The notes: generated by a model from the letters alone, not told the origin. Counted from the first letter of the stretch, positions 28,701-36,654 are shown. The stretch: 38,543 bases of DNA from Baffinella frigidus (GCA_026770585.1 MU646892.1:45893-84435); one strand, 5' to 3'. Made by a program: numbers and translations.

Positions 28701-31065
28701 ACACGAAACACTACTCCCTAATCCCGAAACACGAAACACGAAAAACGAAAAACGAAACCCTAAACCCTAAACCCACAACCACAAACCACAAACCACAAAC
28801 CACAAACCACAAACCACAAACCACAAACCACAAACCACAAACCACAAACCACAAACCACAAACCACAAACCACAAGCCCCAAACCAAACCCCAAACCGCA
28901 AACCGCAAAGCAGGCGCGTCCCTCGACTCGAGTGCAGACAACAGCCCGTCGAAATTCCTGAGCACGTCGTTGCTCAAGAGCGCGGCCAAGAGCGCGAGGG
29001 CCGCAAGTCCTGCCAGGTGCCCCCCCGCGCCCTGACACCCGGGTTCTCGATTCTTGATTTATGTAGAGAGGGATTCATCCGCCTGATTTTGCATTGAATT
29101 CCTTAGGAATTGATGCGCCGTATTTTGGCACAAATATGGAGTCGGCAATCCCCCGTGCGGAGCAGGCAGGGGAACGCTTGCGGCGGGGGTGGAGCCTGCT
29201 AGCCAGGGGTAGCAGACAGGCCTGTCTGGCGGTGCGGTGTCCCAGGGCGAACGAGGCTGGCCAGCGCTGTCAGTTCTTCTCTCGCTCCAGCTATTGCTGG
29301 CACGGCGCGGAGAGAGCGCGGGCCGTGCGCCTCAGCAGTGCCGCGGCCTCGGAACAGACACGCCCGCCTTGGGATGGATAGGCCCGCCTCGGGATGGATA
29401 GGCCCGCCTCGGGATGGATAGGCCCGCCTCAGGATAGAGGCGAGTGGGGGCAGCTGACGTGACGCTCCTGGGTTAGTTGGCTGAGGTGGGACGTGATGTC
29501 AGCTGCAACCAGGAGCCCAGCTGAGCGGCTGGTTGCAGCTGACGTCACGTCCCTCGGTTGGTTGAGAGCATGTCTTCAGGTGTGGCGGTTGACTGTGCGC
29601 GAGGGCGGTGGGTGGCATATGGCCTGTAAAGTGACTGAAGGGTGGTTGGTTCTGGTGGCAGTTCTGGTGGCAGTTGTGGTGATACGCGACTGACGGGTGG
29701 GTGCTTGTGGTTGGCTGAGGAGCTCCTCGGCTGGGGGATGCGGGCGGTGAGTGGCAGGTGGCCTGTTGGATGCGGGTGTTGGTGACTGACGGCTGATTGT
29801 TTGCGGTGGCAGTTCACTGTACGCGAGCGGGTGGCGCGCCCAGGACGAACAGATGAGCAAGGTCCTCCCTCCTCCCTCCTTCCTCCTCCCTCCGTTTGCG
29901 TCAGCCCTGGTCGACTTGGCCTGAACTAAATTTAGAAGAACTCAGTGTATTTGGGCTCACCACTCTGGTGAGCCCGGGCTCTTTTCCGCTCCAAACGTGC
30001 CTTACCTCAAAGCCAGCGTGCCGACTTGAGAAAAGTCGGTCAAGTGTGAGGCAGAGCTAGGACTTGCGGCGGAAAGCCGCCTCACAGAAGTTGCAGCGAA
30101 AAGCGGTCCGAGAGACGTTGCGGCAATGAGTAGTCTAAGAGGCGTTACAGGGGTACCTCGCTCATAAGAAACCGCCACCCCCTTAGGATCACCACAGGGC
30201 CCTAGGCATGGCCTACTGTAGGGTCCTAGGGGGGGGCGGTTTCTGATGAGCGAGGTACCCCTGTAGAGGCGTGCCAGGAGGTGCAACAGCGAGAGGCTTG
30301 ACATGTGTCTGGGGATACAGTCCCGTGTGGTAAAGTCACTCCGGTCATCCTACACGGAACTGTATCCTCCGACTTCTCTGCAGAAGGAGTTGCTCGCAGT
30401 GGCAAGGCGGGGGGAGGGACGTGGAGTGAGAGGAGATAGGGGGGGTGGCACTCAACCCTAAACCTAGACCCTACACCCTACACCCTACACCCTACACCCC
30501 ACACCCTACACCCTACACCTACACCCTACACCCTACACTCTACACCCTACACCCTACACCCGACACCGTAAACCCTCAACACTAAACACTAAACAGGTTT
30601 CGTAAACCTAACCCCCACGCCCTAAAACCTCCACCAGGTGCGGGACAACCAGAGATAGTCATCGAAACGCTCTGCACGCACACACCCTCCAACGCAGCCA
30701 GTTTTCGTGAACCGTACTGGCTCATGCGGAGGGTGGGTCCCGGCACTCACGGCGGTACTCAGCTATTGATCCTTTAGATCCTTTAGGTTCTTCGAGCTCC
30801 CAACATAGGCGGGCACCGGAACTTGTTCTGTAGAAAGGCCATGCTTCCTTTCGGATCACATCAAGCACCCCTGTACAGATATGTGCGCCCGTGATAACCC
30901 AACCCCTCAACCCCAAAGCAGGTGCGGGACAACCTGCTAGAAGCAGAGCTGGTGATAGAGAAGCTGTGCGCACAAGCCTCGCGCGGAACCATCCCACGCG
31001 GGGAACTCCGACAACAACGTACCCCGCACAAACCGGACCCGGCCACTATCCTCCCCGTGCCCTGA
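25761..31065 (+). CDS. Coiled-coil protein, multi-exon
   Basis: Exons on the plus strand: 25761-25867 (MSRKSGGKSRESAESK to LLIQEQTR), 26772-26859 (SLMAHVGSLQEDIAAQDRQ), 27803-27850 (VERHRERAEEEARHRQ), its duplicate 27968-28015, 28598 to about 28694 (DWERRHQDVSEQLGTAVRER) and 28914-29016 (NSPSKFLSTSLLKSAAKSAR). These join in phase. A likely last exon is 30922-31065 (DNLLEAELVIEKLCAQASRG, stop at 31063). It does not fit the phase of 29016, so at least one exon is missing; 30380-30430 (KELLAVARR after a good CTCTGCAG acceptor) is a candidate. The product is dominated by Glu, Arg and Gln helices typical of coiled coils, with a Ser/Ala/Lys-rich part near the middle. This suggests a structural or scaffolding role, but no family is recognised. 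ATG 25761 was chosen as the first Met after which coil character is continuous; longer open sequence exists upstream. Confidence 0.6.
26051..26235. other. Assembly gap (185 N)
   Basis: In the first intron of the coiled-coil gene, between G-rich and TTAGGGG-like sequence, so the missing part is probably 7-bp repeat. Confidence 1.
26236..26625. repeat. CCCTAAA-type repeats and a duplicated segment in intron 1
   Basis: Degenerate heptamers at 26236-26275, 26325-26425 and 26483-26530. A segment GTAGAGGAA.GGG.. GG.CCA occurs at about 26452-26475 and again at 26537-26565. Confidence 0.65.
26628..26976 (+). repeat. 5' and 3' echoes flanking exon 26772-26859
   Basis: 26636-26672 repeats the first part of the exon upstream of it (SLMAHVGSLQEDI). 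26926-26976 repeats the last part downstream with an in-frame TGA, a CAG and a GTCCG donor-like site (DEDIAAQYCQIHGF). Only the adjacent half is repeated on each side. Confidence 0.85.
27092..27220. mobile_element. Fold-back element with long inverted arms
   Basis: Inner arms 27138-27163 and 27172-27197 pair over 26 bp with one or two mismatches (ATTTTCAAGGGGATGT..). Outer arms (CCTGGAGGGAACTCT at about 27094 and its inverse near 27219) pair too, with extra unpaired bases on the left. Confidence 0.7.
27355..27379. other. Hairpin CAGACCCCCC / GGGGGGTCTG
   Basis: Perfect 10-bp stem around GATCT. Similar C-run/G-run hairpins occur at 10676-10707 and in the arms near 21800, each close to GTTGAC or GTCAAC, so they may be one family. 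Confidence 0.6.
27655..27789. repeat. Pure CCCTAAA telomere-type array
   Basis: About 17 nearly perfect copies, the cleanest canonical plant-type telomere repeat in the window, ending 13 bases before the GCAG acceptor of exon 27803-27850. Interstitial. Confidence 0.95.
27803..28015 (+). repeat. Tandem duplicated 48-base exon around TGTAGGG repeats
   Basis: 27803-27850 and 27968-28015 both encode 16 residues (VERHRERAEEEARHRQ and GGRHRERAEEEARHGQ), both in phase 0, both followed by GTTAT donors. The acceptor of the second copy is the TAG of the last TGTAGGG unit. Confidence 0.8.
28024..28110. repeat. CCCGAAA 7-bp array
   Basis: About nine heptamers immediately after the donor of the duplicated exon. 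Confidence 0.9.
28755..28905. repeat. AAACCAC 7-bp array
   Basis: About sixteen nearly pure heptamers in the intron before exon 28914-29016. The flanking exon ends share GCGTCCCTC (28691-28699 and 28916-28924), a direct repeat bounding the intron. Confidence 0.95.
29362..29439. repeat. 20-bp minisatellite, four copies
   Basis: Unit GCCCGCCTCGGGATGGATAG, nearly identical copies. Confidence 0.9.
29488..29553. other. 25-bp-stem palindrome
   Basis: Arms 29488-29512 and 29529-29553 pair with a single mismatch (GGGACGTGATGTCAGCTGCA.. against its inverse). One arm contains TGACGTCA. A partial third copy (CAGCTGACGTGACG) lies at about 29452-29465. Confidence 0.75.
29955..30056. repeat. Dispersed repeat, copy 2
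   Basis: Matches 1837-1950 from TGGTGAGCCCGG to GTGTGAGGCAGAGCT. Confidence 0.6.
30146..30265. mobile_element. Well-preserved MITE, hAT-like
   Basis: About 43-bp terminal inverted repeats starting TACAGGGGTACCTCGCTCAT with very few mismatches. The element is flanked by direct GAGGCGT (30139-30145 and 30266-30272), 8 bp if the preceding A is counted. A CAGGG-type end with an 8-bp duplication is typical of hAT elements, so hAT mobilisation is an inference. Confidence 0.8.
30305..30368. other. Inverted repeat GGATACAGTCCCGTGT
   Basis: GGATACAGTCCCGTGTGGTA is mirrored by TACACGGAACTGTATCC. Related motifs occur at 31193-31215 and 36565-36650, indicating a dispersed fold-back family. Confidence 0.55.
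30454..30618. repeat. CCCTACA 7-bp array
   Basis: About fifteen CCCTACA units then degenerate heptamers, ending near the echo of the last exon. Confidence 0.9.
30631..30690 (+). repeat. 5'-edge echo of the last coiled-coil exon
   Basis: CACCAG|GTGCGGGACAACC repeats the acceptor and start of exon 30922-31065 (GCAG|GTGCGGGACAACC), then continues with gapped similarity to CTCTGCACGCACA. Confidence 0.75.
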
Positions 31066-31088
31066 CACACGCGATGGGGGTTTGGGGA

Positions 31089-31197
31089 TATCCCTCCAGT
31101 GCCCGGTAGGCTCGTACGCCCTACCGTAGGGCCCTAGCTAGGACCTGCCTAGGGCTTCCGCAGGCGATTATTCGCCCGTTGGGTCACTTGGAGGATA
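31089..31197. mobile_element. MITE-like fold-back element, family 1, copy 2
   Basis: Ends TATCCCTCCAGTGCCC and (inverted) TATCCTCCAAGTGACCC. The interior has the CCCTACCGTAGGG palindrome and CAGGCGATTATTCGCCCG hairpin. Matches 6672-6779. Confidence 0.7.
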
Positions 31198-31449
31198 GTC
31201 CCGTGTAATAGCCGGAGAGATTTTACGGCGAGAGGCTGGGGGGGGTTCTACGCTATACTATTCGCAGGGTATGAGTCTAGGAGAACTTGCAGGGTAAGGG
31301 AACTGCTAAGATAGTTAAGTGGAAGGGTGCTTGGTGCTAGATGGTCAAAACGGCTCCAAGCCTTGAATGCGCCTCAGGACTTACCACGTGTTTCAGTAAA
31401 CCTAACGCAATAAACCGGGCTCTGTGTGACACGGGTCCTGTAGCGCTCA

Positions 31450-31622
31450 GAAGTGCGTGCTTGCTTGATCGAGTGCGTGCGTGCTTGCTTGCTTGCTTGC
31501 GTGCTGGCTTGCTTCGTTGCTTGCTTCCTTGCTTCTTTGATGGAGAGCGTGCGTGCTTGCGTGCGTGGGTGCGTGCTTGCGTGCGTGCGTGCTTGCTTGC
31601 ATGCTTGCTTGCTTGCTTGCTG
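31450..31622. repeat. GCTT / GCGT tetranucleotide repeat
   Basis: Interspersed CTTG and CGTG units. The Cys/Leu/Ala-rich or Ser/Lys/His-rich open frames are artefacts. Confidence 0.9.
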
Positions 31623-31795
31623 ACTTCCAAGGGTCGGAGCGCCGCCTCTCTCCAGCAAGCGGCTGGCACTGCCGTCCTGCCAGCCAGCCACCGAGCGGCA
31701 CTACCAACGCGCGCGAGTGAGAGTGACCCCACTACATGTAAGTAGACCGCACTATGTGGATCAAATATGCTGTCCTCCCAGCGAGTGGCTGCCAC

Positions 31796-31852
31796 TGCCT
31801 GCCTGCCTGCCTGCAAGCAGCCTGCCTGCCTGCCTGCCTGCCTGCTAGCGAC
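31796..31852. repeat. CCTG tetranucleotide repeat
   Basis: Two blocks of (CCTG)n with a short interruption. Confidence 0.9.
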
Positions 31853-32031
31853 ACTTCCTACCCACACGTGCGTCGTCTTGCTGGTCAGAGGTGGGCATGT
31901 CTGAAACGGGCATGTCTGAAACATGCACCACGTACAGATATCTGCCACGGACACACCACTCACCACACATCCTGTCCAGACAAGGCCCTCTGTATCCCGC
32001 AAGTTTTAATAATTACCTCTACTTCTAGTCC

Positions 32032-32036
32032 TTACA
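32032..32036 (-). terminator. Possible polyadenylation signal TGTAA
   Basis: On the minus strand TGTAA lies about 20 bases after the cyclin stop codon. TGTAA is the usual signal in several green algae; here it is only suggestive, since a 5-base match is easily found by chance. Confidence 0.3.
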
Positions 32037-32054
32037 ATCTCGGGCCCCCAGCGT

Positions 32055-32879
32055 CTAACAGTACACGAGAGCCATGCCGTTGGCCCCCCCACCGGCGCCT
32101 TGCTGCTGCGGCCGCGCGCCTGAGCTCGGTTGCCGTGCCTGCCCCCCGTCCCCCACCTCCCCCCCCGCCCCCACCGCGGCACCCGATGTGGAGCCCGACA
32201 AGGGGCGGAGGTGCGACCCACCCGGGATGTGGGGGATCGAGCTGCTGGGGGTGGTGTGCGCTGACAGGAGCGAGTCGCCATCCACCTCCATGCGCTTCCC
32301 TGAGTCGCCGGACGCAGGCATGGCGGGGGCGGCGTGGGAGAGGGGTGAGGGCTGCTTCTGCTGGTCCTCGACCACGCGCGCGTGCAGCTCTTCCGCGTAC
32401 CTGGGTTAGGGTTCGGGTTTTAGGGGTTGGGGTTTGGGGTTTGGGGTTTAGGGTTTTGGAAAGCGCTCAAGCCGAGGTGCTGTATCAGCGCCAGTGCGGG
32501 GAGATGCGCCGCGTGATGGCGGTGAGTGAGGTGGGGGGCATGCTGTGGTCCTGCACCGCTCTCGGCATGGTGCGGGTCAGCATTGCGCTGGTCGCTCGTG
32601 CGCTTACCTTCTTGGTTCGCATGGTCTGCGTGTTGTGACAAAACCAGACGAGCGCTGGACTTGGCAGAGCTGGCTGTGAGGACTGATTCCTGGGAAAGGC
32701 CCGCCTCGGGCAAGGAGACGGATCAACCTCTCGTACTAGTTAGTATGCTCAAATTGGGGGCCGGGCGCAAACCAAGAGTGCACTGGTTCGGGTGGTTTGT
32801 GGCGTGGCAAAGCACGTGAGCGCTGCATTTGGGGGACGGCTGGGTGACGCTGAGCCTCAAGACGCTAGAGCTGGATGCA

Positions 32880-32967
<88 letters not shown>

Positions 32968-33650
32968 GGGGGGGGCGGGATGCACACCCCAAAATAGCGT
33001 CTAGGGGTTAGGGGGGCGCACCAGTCGTACTCCTCGCGTTGCATGTGGAGGTTGAAGCCCATGCGGAAGAGGAACTCAAGCTCGAGCTTGTTGATCTCCT
33101 GCGTGGTGATGCCGCCCACCTCCGCCCAGTGCTTGTTCGAGTAGTAGAAGTCATCCAGGTACTTTGCGGCTGTCATCACCGACACCAGGAAGAGGCGCTG
33201 GAAGTTGGTCAGCGTCAGGCAGACGCCCGGGTCCCGCTTCTTCATCCGCTCCAGGTAGATCAACCCCACCGCGAAGCAGCACGGGCTCGCTCCGCTGTAC
33301 TTCGCCACACTGGGAAAGGGCGGGGGGTTAGCCCGGCCTGGCATAGATACAAACCGGTTCTCTTTGGTTTCTCGTGCAACAAGGGAGGGGCGGAGACGGG
33401 GAGGGATTGCCAACCGCGTGACAAATGCGGAGGCAGTAAGTGGTGGCCGGCGGCCATGGAAGGAGGGCAGCGTGCTCTTCTTCTGGTTCTGCTCGTTACG
33501 CGTGATGGTCTCCTCAAGCATCGTCGCGATGACCGCCACGAGGGGCTCCTGGCGCAAGGCGTCCTTCTTCATCAGCCCAGTGAGTTGGGTGTGCGACATC
33601 GCGTGCGGGTCGGGCACCACGTCTGTCGCCGCATCGCGCACCATGTCCAT
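32055..33650 (-). CDS. PHO80-like (P/U-type) cyclin
   Basis: A regulatory cyclin that would bind and activate a cyclin-dependent kinase, in this family often linked to nutrient signalling or cell growth. Exons 33650-33415, 33309-33022 and 32400-32055 join in phase to give 289 residues. The cyclin fold runs from about residue 25 to 150. Visible landmarks are ATMLEETITRNEQ, FHGRRPPLTASAF, then KYSGASPCCFAVGLIYLER, SVMTAAKYLDDFYYSNKHWA, GGITTQEINKLELEFLFRMG and FNLHMQREEYDWYAEEL, matching the family pattern of PPxS..YLxRIxKYxxxSPxCF and NxxxAxVGGI..xExNxLExxFL. The C-terminal 110 residues are Pro/Gly/Ser-rich and specific to this protein. Start 33650 is the nearest Met to the fold; an in-frame ATG at 33716 is also possible. 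The first donor is an unusual GTTGGC, and the second intron contains an 87-G run and 7-bp repeats. Confidence 0.9.
32404..32460. repeat. 7-bp repeats next to the cyclin acceptor
   Basis: TTAGGGTTCGGG, then TTTGGGG units. In gene sense the CCCTAACCCAG acceptor of the last cyclin exon is part of the repeat. Confidence 0.8.
32463..32521 (+). other. Exon-like plus-strand segment inside the cyclin intron
   Basis: Reads AQAEVLYQRQCGEMRRVMA between a GGAAAG and a consensus GTGAGT donor. It resembles the coiled-coil gene in character but is antisense to cyclin and cannot be linked in phase. It may be a stray exon copy or chance. Confidence 0.25.
32880..32966. repeat. 87-base poly-G tract
   Basis: Uninterrupted G followed by one A and more G. 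It lies in the second cyclin intron, so the pre-mRNA would carry poly-C. The exact length may be set by assembly. Confidence 0.9.
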
Positions 33651-34801
33651 TGCGCCTCCCTGTTTCACCGATGAGGCCGCTGACCTCCCCTCCCAGAACC
33701 GACCCCTCAAATTCAATGCCCTCCCCTCGACCTAGACCGCGGGCGCCTGCGCAGGAGTTGGACAGCTGGGCCGGAAAGCACGCGCGCCGGAGGTCGCGAG
33801 AGGATGTCGGAACGGCCCCTTTCGTCACGTGCAGCCCAGCCTGGTCCGCCCAACCACTCGCTCTGAAGGGTGGAGTGGCGCTAAATGTTTTTACAGACCG
33901 GTCGTTGACTAAATCCTGAAATCTCAACCGTTTCAGATCGAAATGAGAACTAAAATTCAAATCGGTTTGTTGGAGGGGGGGGACGTGACAAACATTCAAA
34001 CCGGTTTGTGACTCGAGAATGGTCAAATTGTTCCATTGGTCGAACGGACGGTCTGCGTATGTAAGGAATCTCTACTAGCTCGTCGGCTCCCGCGGCTGTG
34101 CTCACCACCGCGTTTCCGTCCACCGGACATAGAAACGTGCGTGCTGCTGTACAACGTTCATTAAAGCTCCATAAGCTCCATAAGTCAATTTGGGGCGTTC
34201 GTCCGACGAAAGAAGCAATGGATCTACTAACGAGAGGAGATGCGGCCGCAATGCGTTTTTCTCCGCGCCGGGGGGGGTTACCGTGGACCTGAGCAGCGCG
34301 TTCAGCCCGCACCGCGCAGGGGAACCTGGACCACCGAGCGGCGGACCCCGCCGCTTGGGCGGACGACCGCCAAAGGCCGTTCTCTCAAAACGAGTCAGAA
34401 TGGAGGCAGGTTTGGGGGCACTGCTCTGTGCAGGGCGTCCGTCGAAACGCGGTACGCTGAAAGGTCGTCGCGGTCGCCGCGCCTGACGGGGGGGTGGGGG
34501 GCTTCGAAGATACCGTGCTCGGTCAGTGCAGCTTGCTGTGCTGGCCTTCTGTGAGCACGAGGAGGTGGCGGAGCTTCTTCATCATGGGGGGTGGCCTTTC
34601 CTTAGGGGCAAGCCCCCAGCTGGCGGGCCCTCCCGGCCTCTACGACGTTGCCCGGCGATCGCCTCCGGGTGGGCGCTGACGCGCACGAGTGTTACAACGT
34701 GACGAGACAACGAACCCTCATCAGGCCGCATCACCTCCCTTCCCTTCATACTCACCGCCAACCTCCTAACATCTAACCCTGAAGGTTCAAGCGGACATGA
34801 C
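33651..34801. other. Upstream region of the cyclin gene, no sure gene
   Basis: Contains a direct repeat of ATTCAAA.CGGTTTGT (33955 and 33994) and a dispersed repeat copy at 34121-34165. A short minus-strand frame MMKKLRHLLVLTEGQHSKLH with stop ends at about 34526 and might be a terminal exon of the gene at 34802-35325. No clear promoter. Confidence 0.35.
34121..34165. repeat. Dispersed repeat ACGTGCGTGCTGCTGTAC, copy 1
   Basis: GGACATAGAAACGTGCGTGC followed by TGCTGTACAACGTTCATTAA; matched at 35716-35760 with few changes. Confidence 0.7.
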
Positions 34802-35325
34802 CTGGAGGGCAAGGCCTACTTCTCCTGCCACACACGAGCCCTCGCTGGACTGCAGCACCCCCCCTCCCCTCCCGATTGCTGTCGTCCTAGACTGCATCAC
34901 CCCCCCTCCCCTCCCGATTGCTGTTCTTGTATGTTGATGTTCTTTGAGCCCAGAATTCTGACGTGTACCTCGCTGACCTTTTGAAACCTGCAATTACCGG
35001 GTTTCTGAATGTCCACCCCCTTTGACCTTTGCAACCCGCACAACTTTACAACCACGCTGTATGTGTCGTTTTTGAGTTTTGTTTGCAAAATAAATAAATG
35101 GATTGACTTTATTGTGAATTGTACGCTCACCTGAGCCGGCGGCTCCGTGAACTTACTCAAACAACTTTTGGCCTTTGGAACCCGCACAACTCCACAACCA
35201 CACTGCATGTATTGCTTTGGTTGGCAAATAAATGAACTCAATGACACTATTTGTGAATTGTACGCCGCTCACCTGAACCGGCGGCTCCGTGCTTTTACTC
35301 AAAACACCATTTGGGGGTCCGCAGG
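34802..35325 (-). CDS. Partial minus-strand gene, two exons
   Basis: Not recognised. One exon ends at 35273 with GTTCAG|GTGAGCG and reads PPNGVLSKSTEPPVQ; its start is unclear (about 35325). The next is 34849-34802 (SSEGSCVAGEVGLALQ between GCTGCAG and GTCATG). Both are phase 0, so they join. A 3'-edge echo of the first (FTEPPAQ and a GTGAGCG donor) lies at 35131-35155, and a 5'-edge echo of the second (GATGCAG|TCTAGGACG) at about 34884. Further exons must exist on both sides. Confidence 0.4.
34849..34924. repeat. Tandem duplication of an acceptor tract
   Basis: GACTGCAGCACCCCCCCTCC and following bases to TTGCTGT occur twice, 41 bases apart. Confidence 0.8.
35022..35310. repeat. Tandem duplication of about 145 bases
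   Basis: Units 35022-35155 and 35166-35300 align along their length (ACCCGCACAACT, GCAAATAAAT, GTGAATTGTACGC, CACCTGA.CCGGCGGCTCCG). Each includes an exon 3' edge plus donor in minus sense. Confidence 0.8.
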
Positions 35326-36654
35326 TGAGGACAGCATGCATCATCGCCCGTCATCTGTGTGGAGGGGGGGGGCGCATCGCGGCGGCATCGCGGCTGCCTG
35401 TTTGCCGAGGGCCCCTTCCTGGGGCCCTCAGCATCTGAGGGGGGGGGGAGGCGCGTACGACAAGACAATTATGAGATCAAGAAGGGGGAGAGCGTTTTTG
35501 ATTTGCCAAGCACTGCTTGTATGATCAAAAACGGGGTTCCCATAGAAAAGCCTCGGGAGCGGCCCCTTGATGCAGACCAGGCGGTAGCCATCTGTCTACT
35601 CCATCTCGTGGGTAGGCAGTGGATAAAGTGGCAAACCCGACCGAGTCTGTTGATGGCACGGGCTGACACTGACAATCTTGTCTAAATAAAACGAAATAAC
35701 GAAAAAAATAACGGAAGGACATAAGAACGTGCGTGCTGCTGTACGACGTTCATTAAAAAGCTACAATAGCTCAAATAGTGGGATTCATCACGGTCGCCAC
35801 AGCGTGGGTCTCACTCAGGTTGCCCTTGGGAGGAGAGGAGTCATGGCCTCCTGCGAGGCCTGGGCGTCACCCGCGGGGCCCCCCTCCACGCGGCCCAAAG
35901 AGGAACAGGGGGGTAGCCGCCGGGGTGAGAGTAGGGGGGTCCCACGGTTTATGCGCTGCCAAGGGGTTGCTCGTGGGACACTATGGGGGGTAGACAGGGG
36001 ATGGGATGTACGCACGGCCTGTCTTGCTCTTCTTAGCTCCTTTCTTCTCATCAATTCTACTTCGACTGCTGAAGGGGGGCAAGCTGCTGCCCTGTCAGAA
36101 TTCTCTGGTCAAGCACTTTCCAGTTTGTTTGAGTCAAGTCGAGCACTGTCAAATCATGGCCAGGGGTTTGCCAACTACACTCGGAGCCACAACATTTCGC
36201 CTAAGTCAACTCCCCCTGAAAGCTAGCGCCTCAAGTCAAATGCCTGGTCCCAGACCAGGGTCCATCTGAACGAAATCAGGGGAAAGTTGATTTAGCTGAG
36301 GTGAGCTTCTGTGGGCGAGGGATTTCGTCTTGTCGGATGACAGCATCTAGTGAGGTGGCTAGGGGAACTGCGGGCTCTAATCTCTGCAGAACAGGGGACT
36401 GGCTAGGCGAGCATCAAGCAGACGGCAGGACCGTGTTGGCTTACTGATTCACTGAAGGGAAACGGAAGGGATCGCACGTGAAAGGATATCTCCGATGGAT
36501 CTCGCTCGGGCGATTCCGAGTGTCCGAAAGTAGACACTTGTCCTAAAGTGGACGACTTCTATGTAAAGTCGCTCCGGCTATGCCTACTAGGGGAAGTATT
36601 CCCCAGAGCTTCCTGTGTCAAGTCACACGGGGTAGTATCCCCAAAGAGATCAGG
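35326..36654. other. Region without a recognised gene
   Basis: Contains a GAGGGCCCC / GGGGCCCTC hairpin (35407-35429), a dispersed repeat copy (35716-35760), long but unconvincing open frames at 35729-36226, and fold-back motifs related to 30305-30368 at about 36565-36650. Confidence 0.4.
35716..35760. repeat. Dispersed repeat ACGTGCGTGCTGCTGTAC, copy 2
   Basis: Matches 34121-34165 in the same orientation; the similarity fades after the CATTAAAAAGCT. Confidence 0.7.

Larger units (their letters stand above)
29017..30921. other. Long intron or introns of the coiled-coil gene
   Basis: Contains a minisatellite, a 25-bp palindrome, irregular GT-rich repeats (29600-29830), a dispersed repeat, a MITE-like element, a CCCTACA array and an echo of the last exon. 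One candidate small exon at about 30382-30430. Confidence 0.45.
31066..32054. other. Intergenic region between convergent genes
   Basis: Separates the coiled-coil gene's stop from the cyclin gene's stop. Holds a MITE-like element and GCTT/GCGT and CCTG microsatellites. No gene seen. Confidence 0.55.

Noticed and set aside
28711-29038. Long Val/Cys/Phe/Trp-rich minus-strand frames
   Set aside because: They are read-through of the AAACCAC array; the plus strand carries the real coiled-coil exons.
31337-32002. Lys/Ser/His/Gln-repeat protein
   Set aside because: It is the translation of GCTT/GCGT and CCTG tetranucleotide repeats.
32865-33716. Single 283-residue protein with a poly-Pro C-terminus
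   Set aside because: The poly-Pro is the translated 87-G run. The cyclin frame leaves at the donor at 33021 and continues in phase at 32400.
35729-36226. 165-residue plus-strand protein
   Set aside because: It starts inside a dispersed repeat and shows no domain, splice support or consistent composition.
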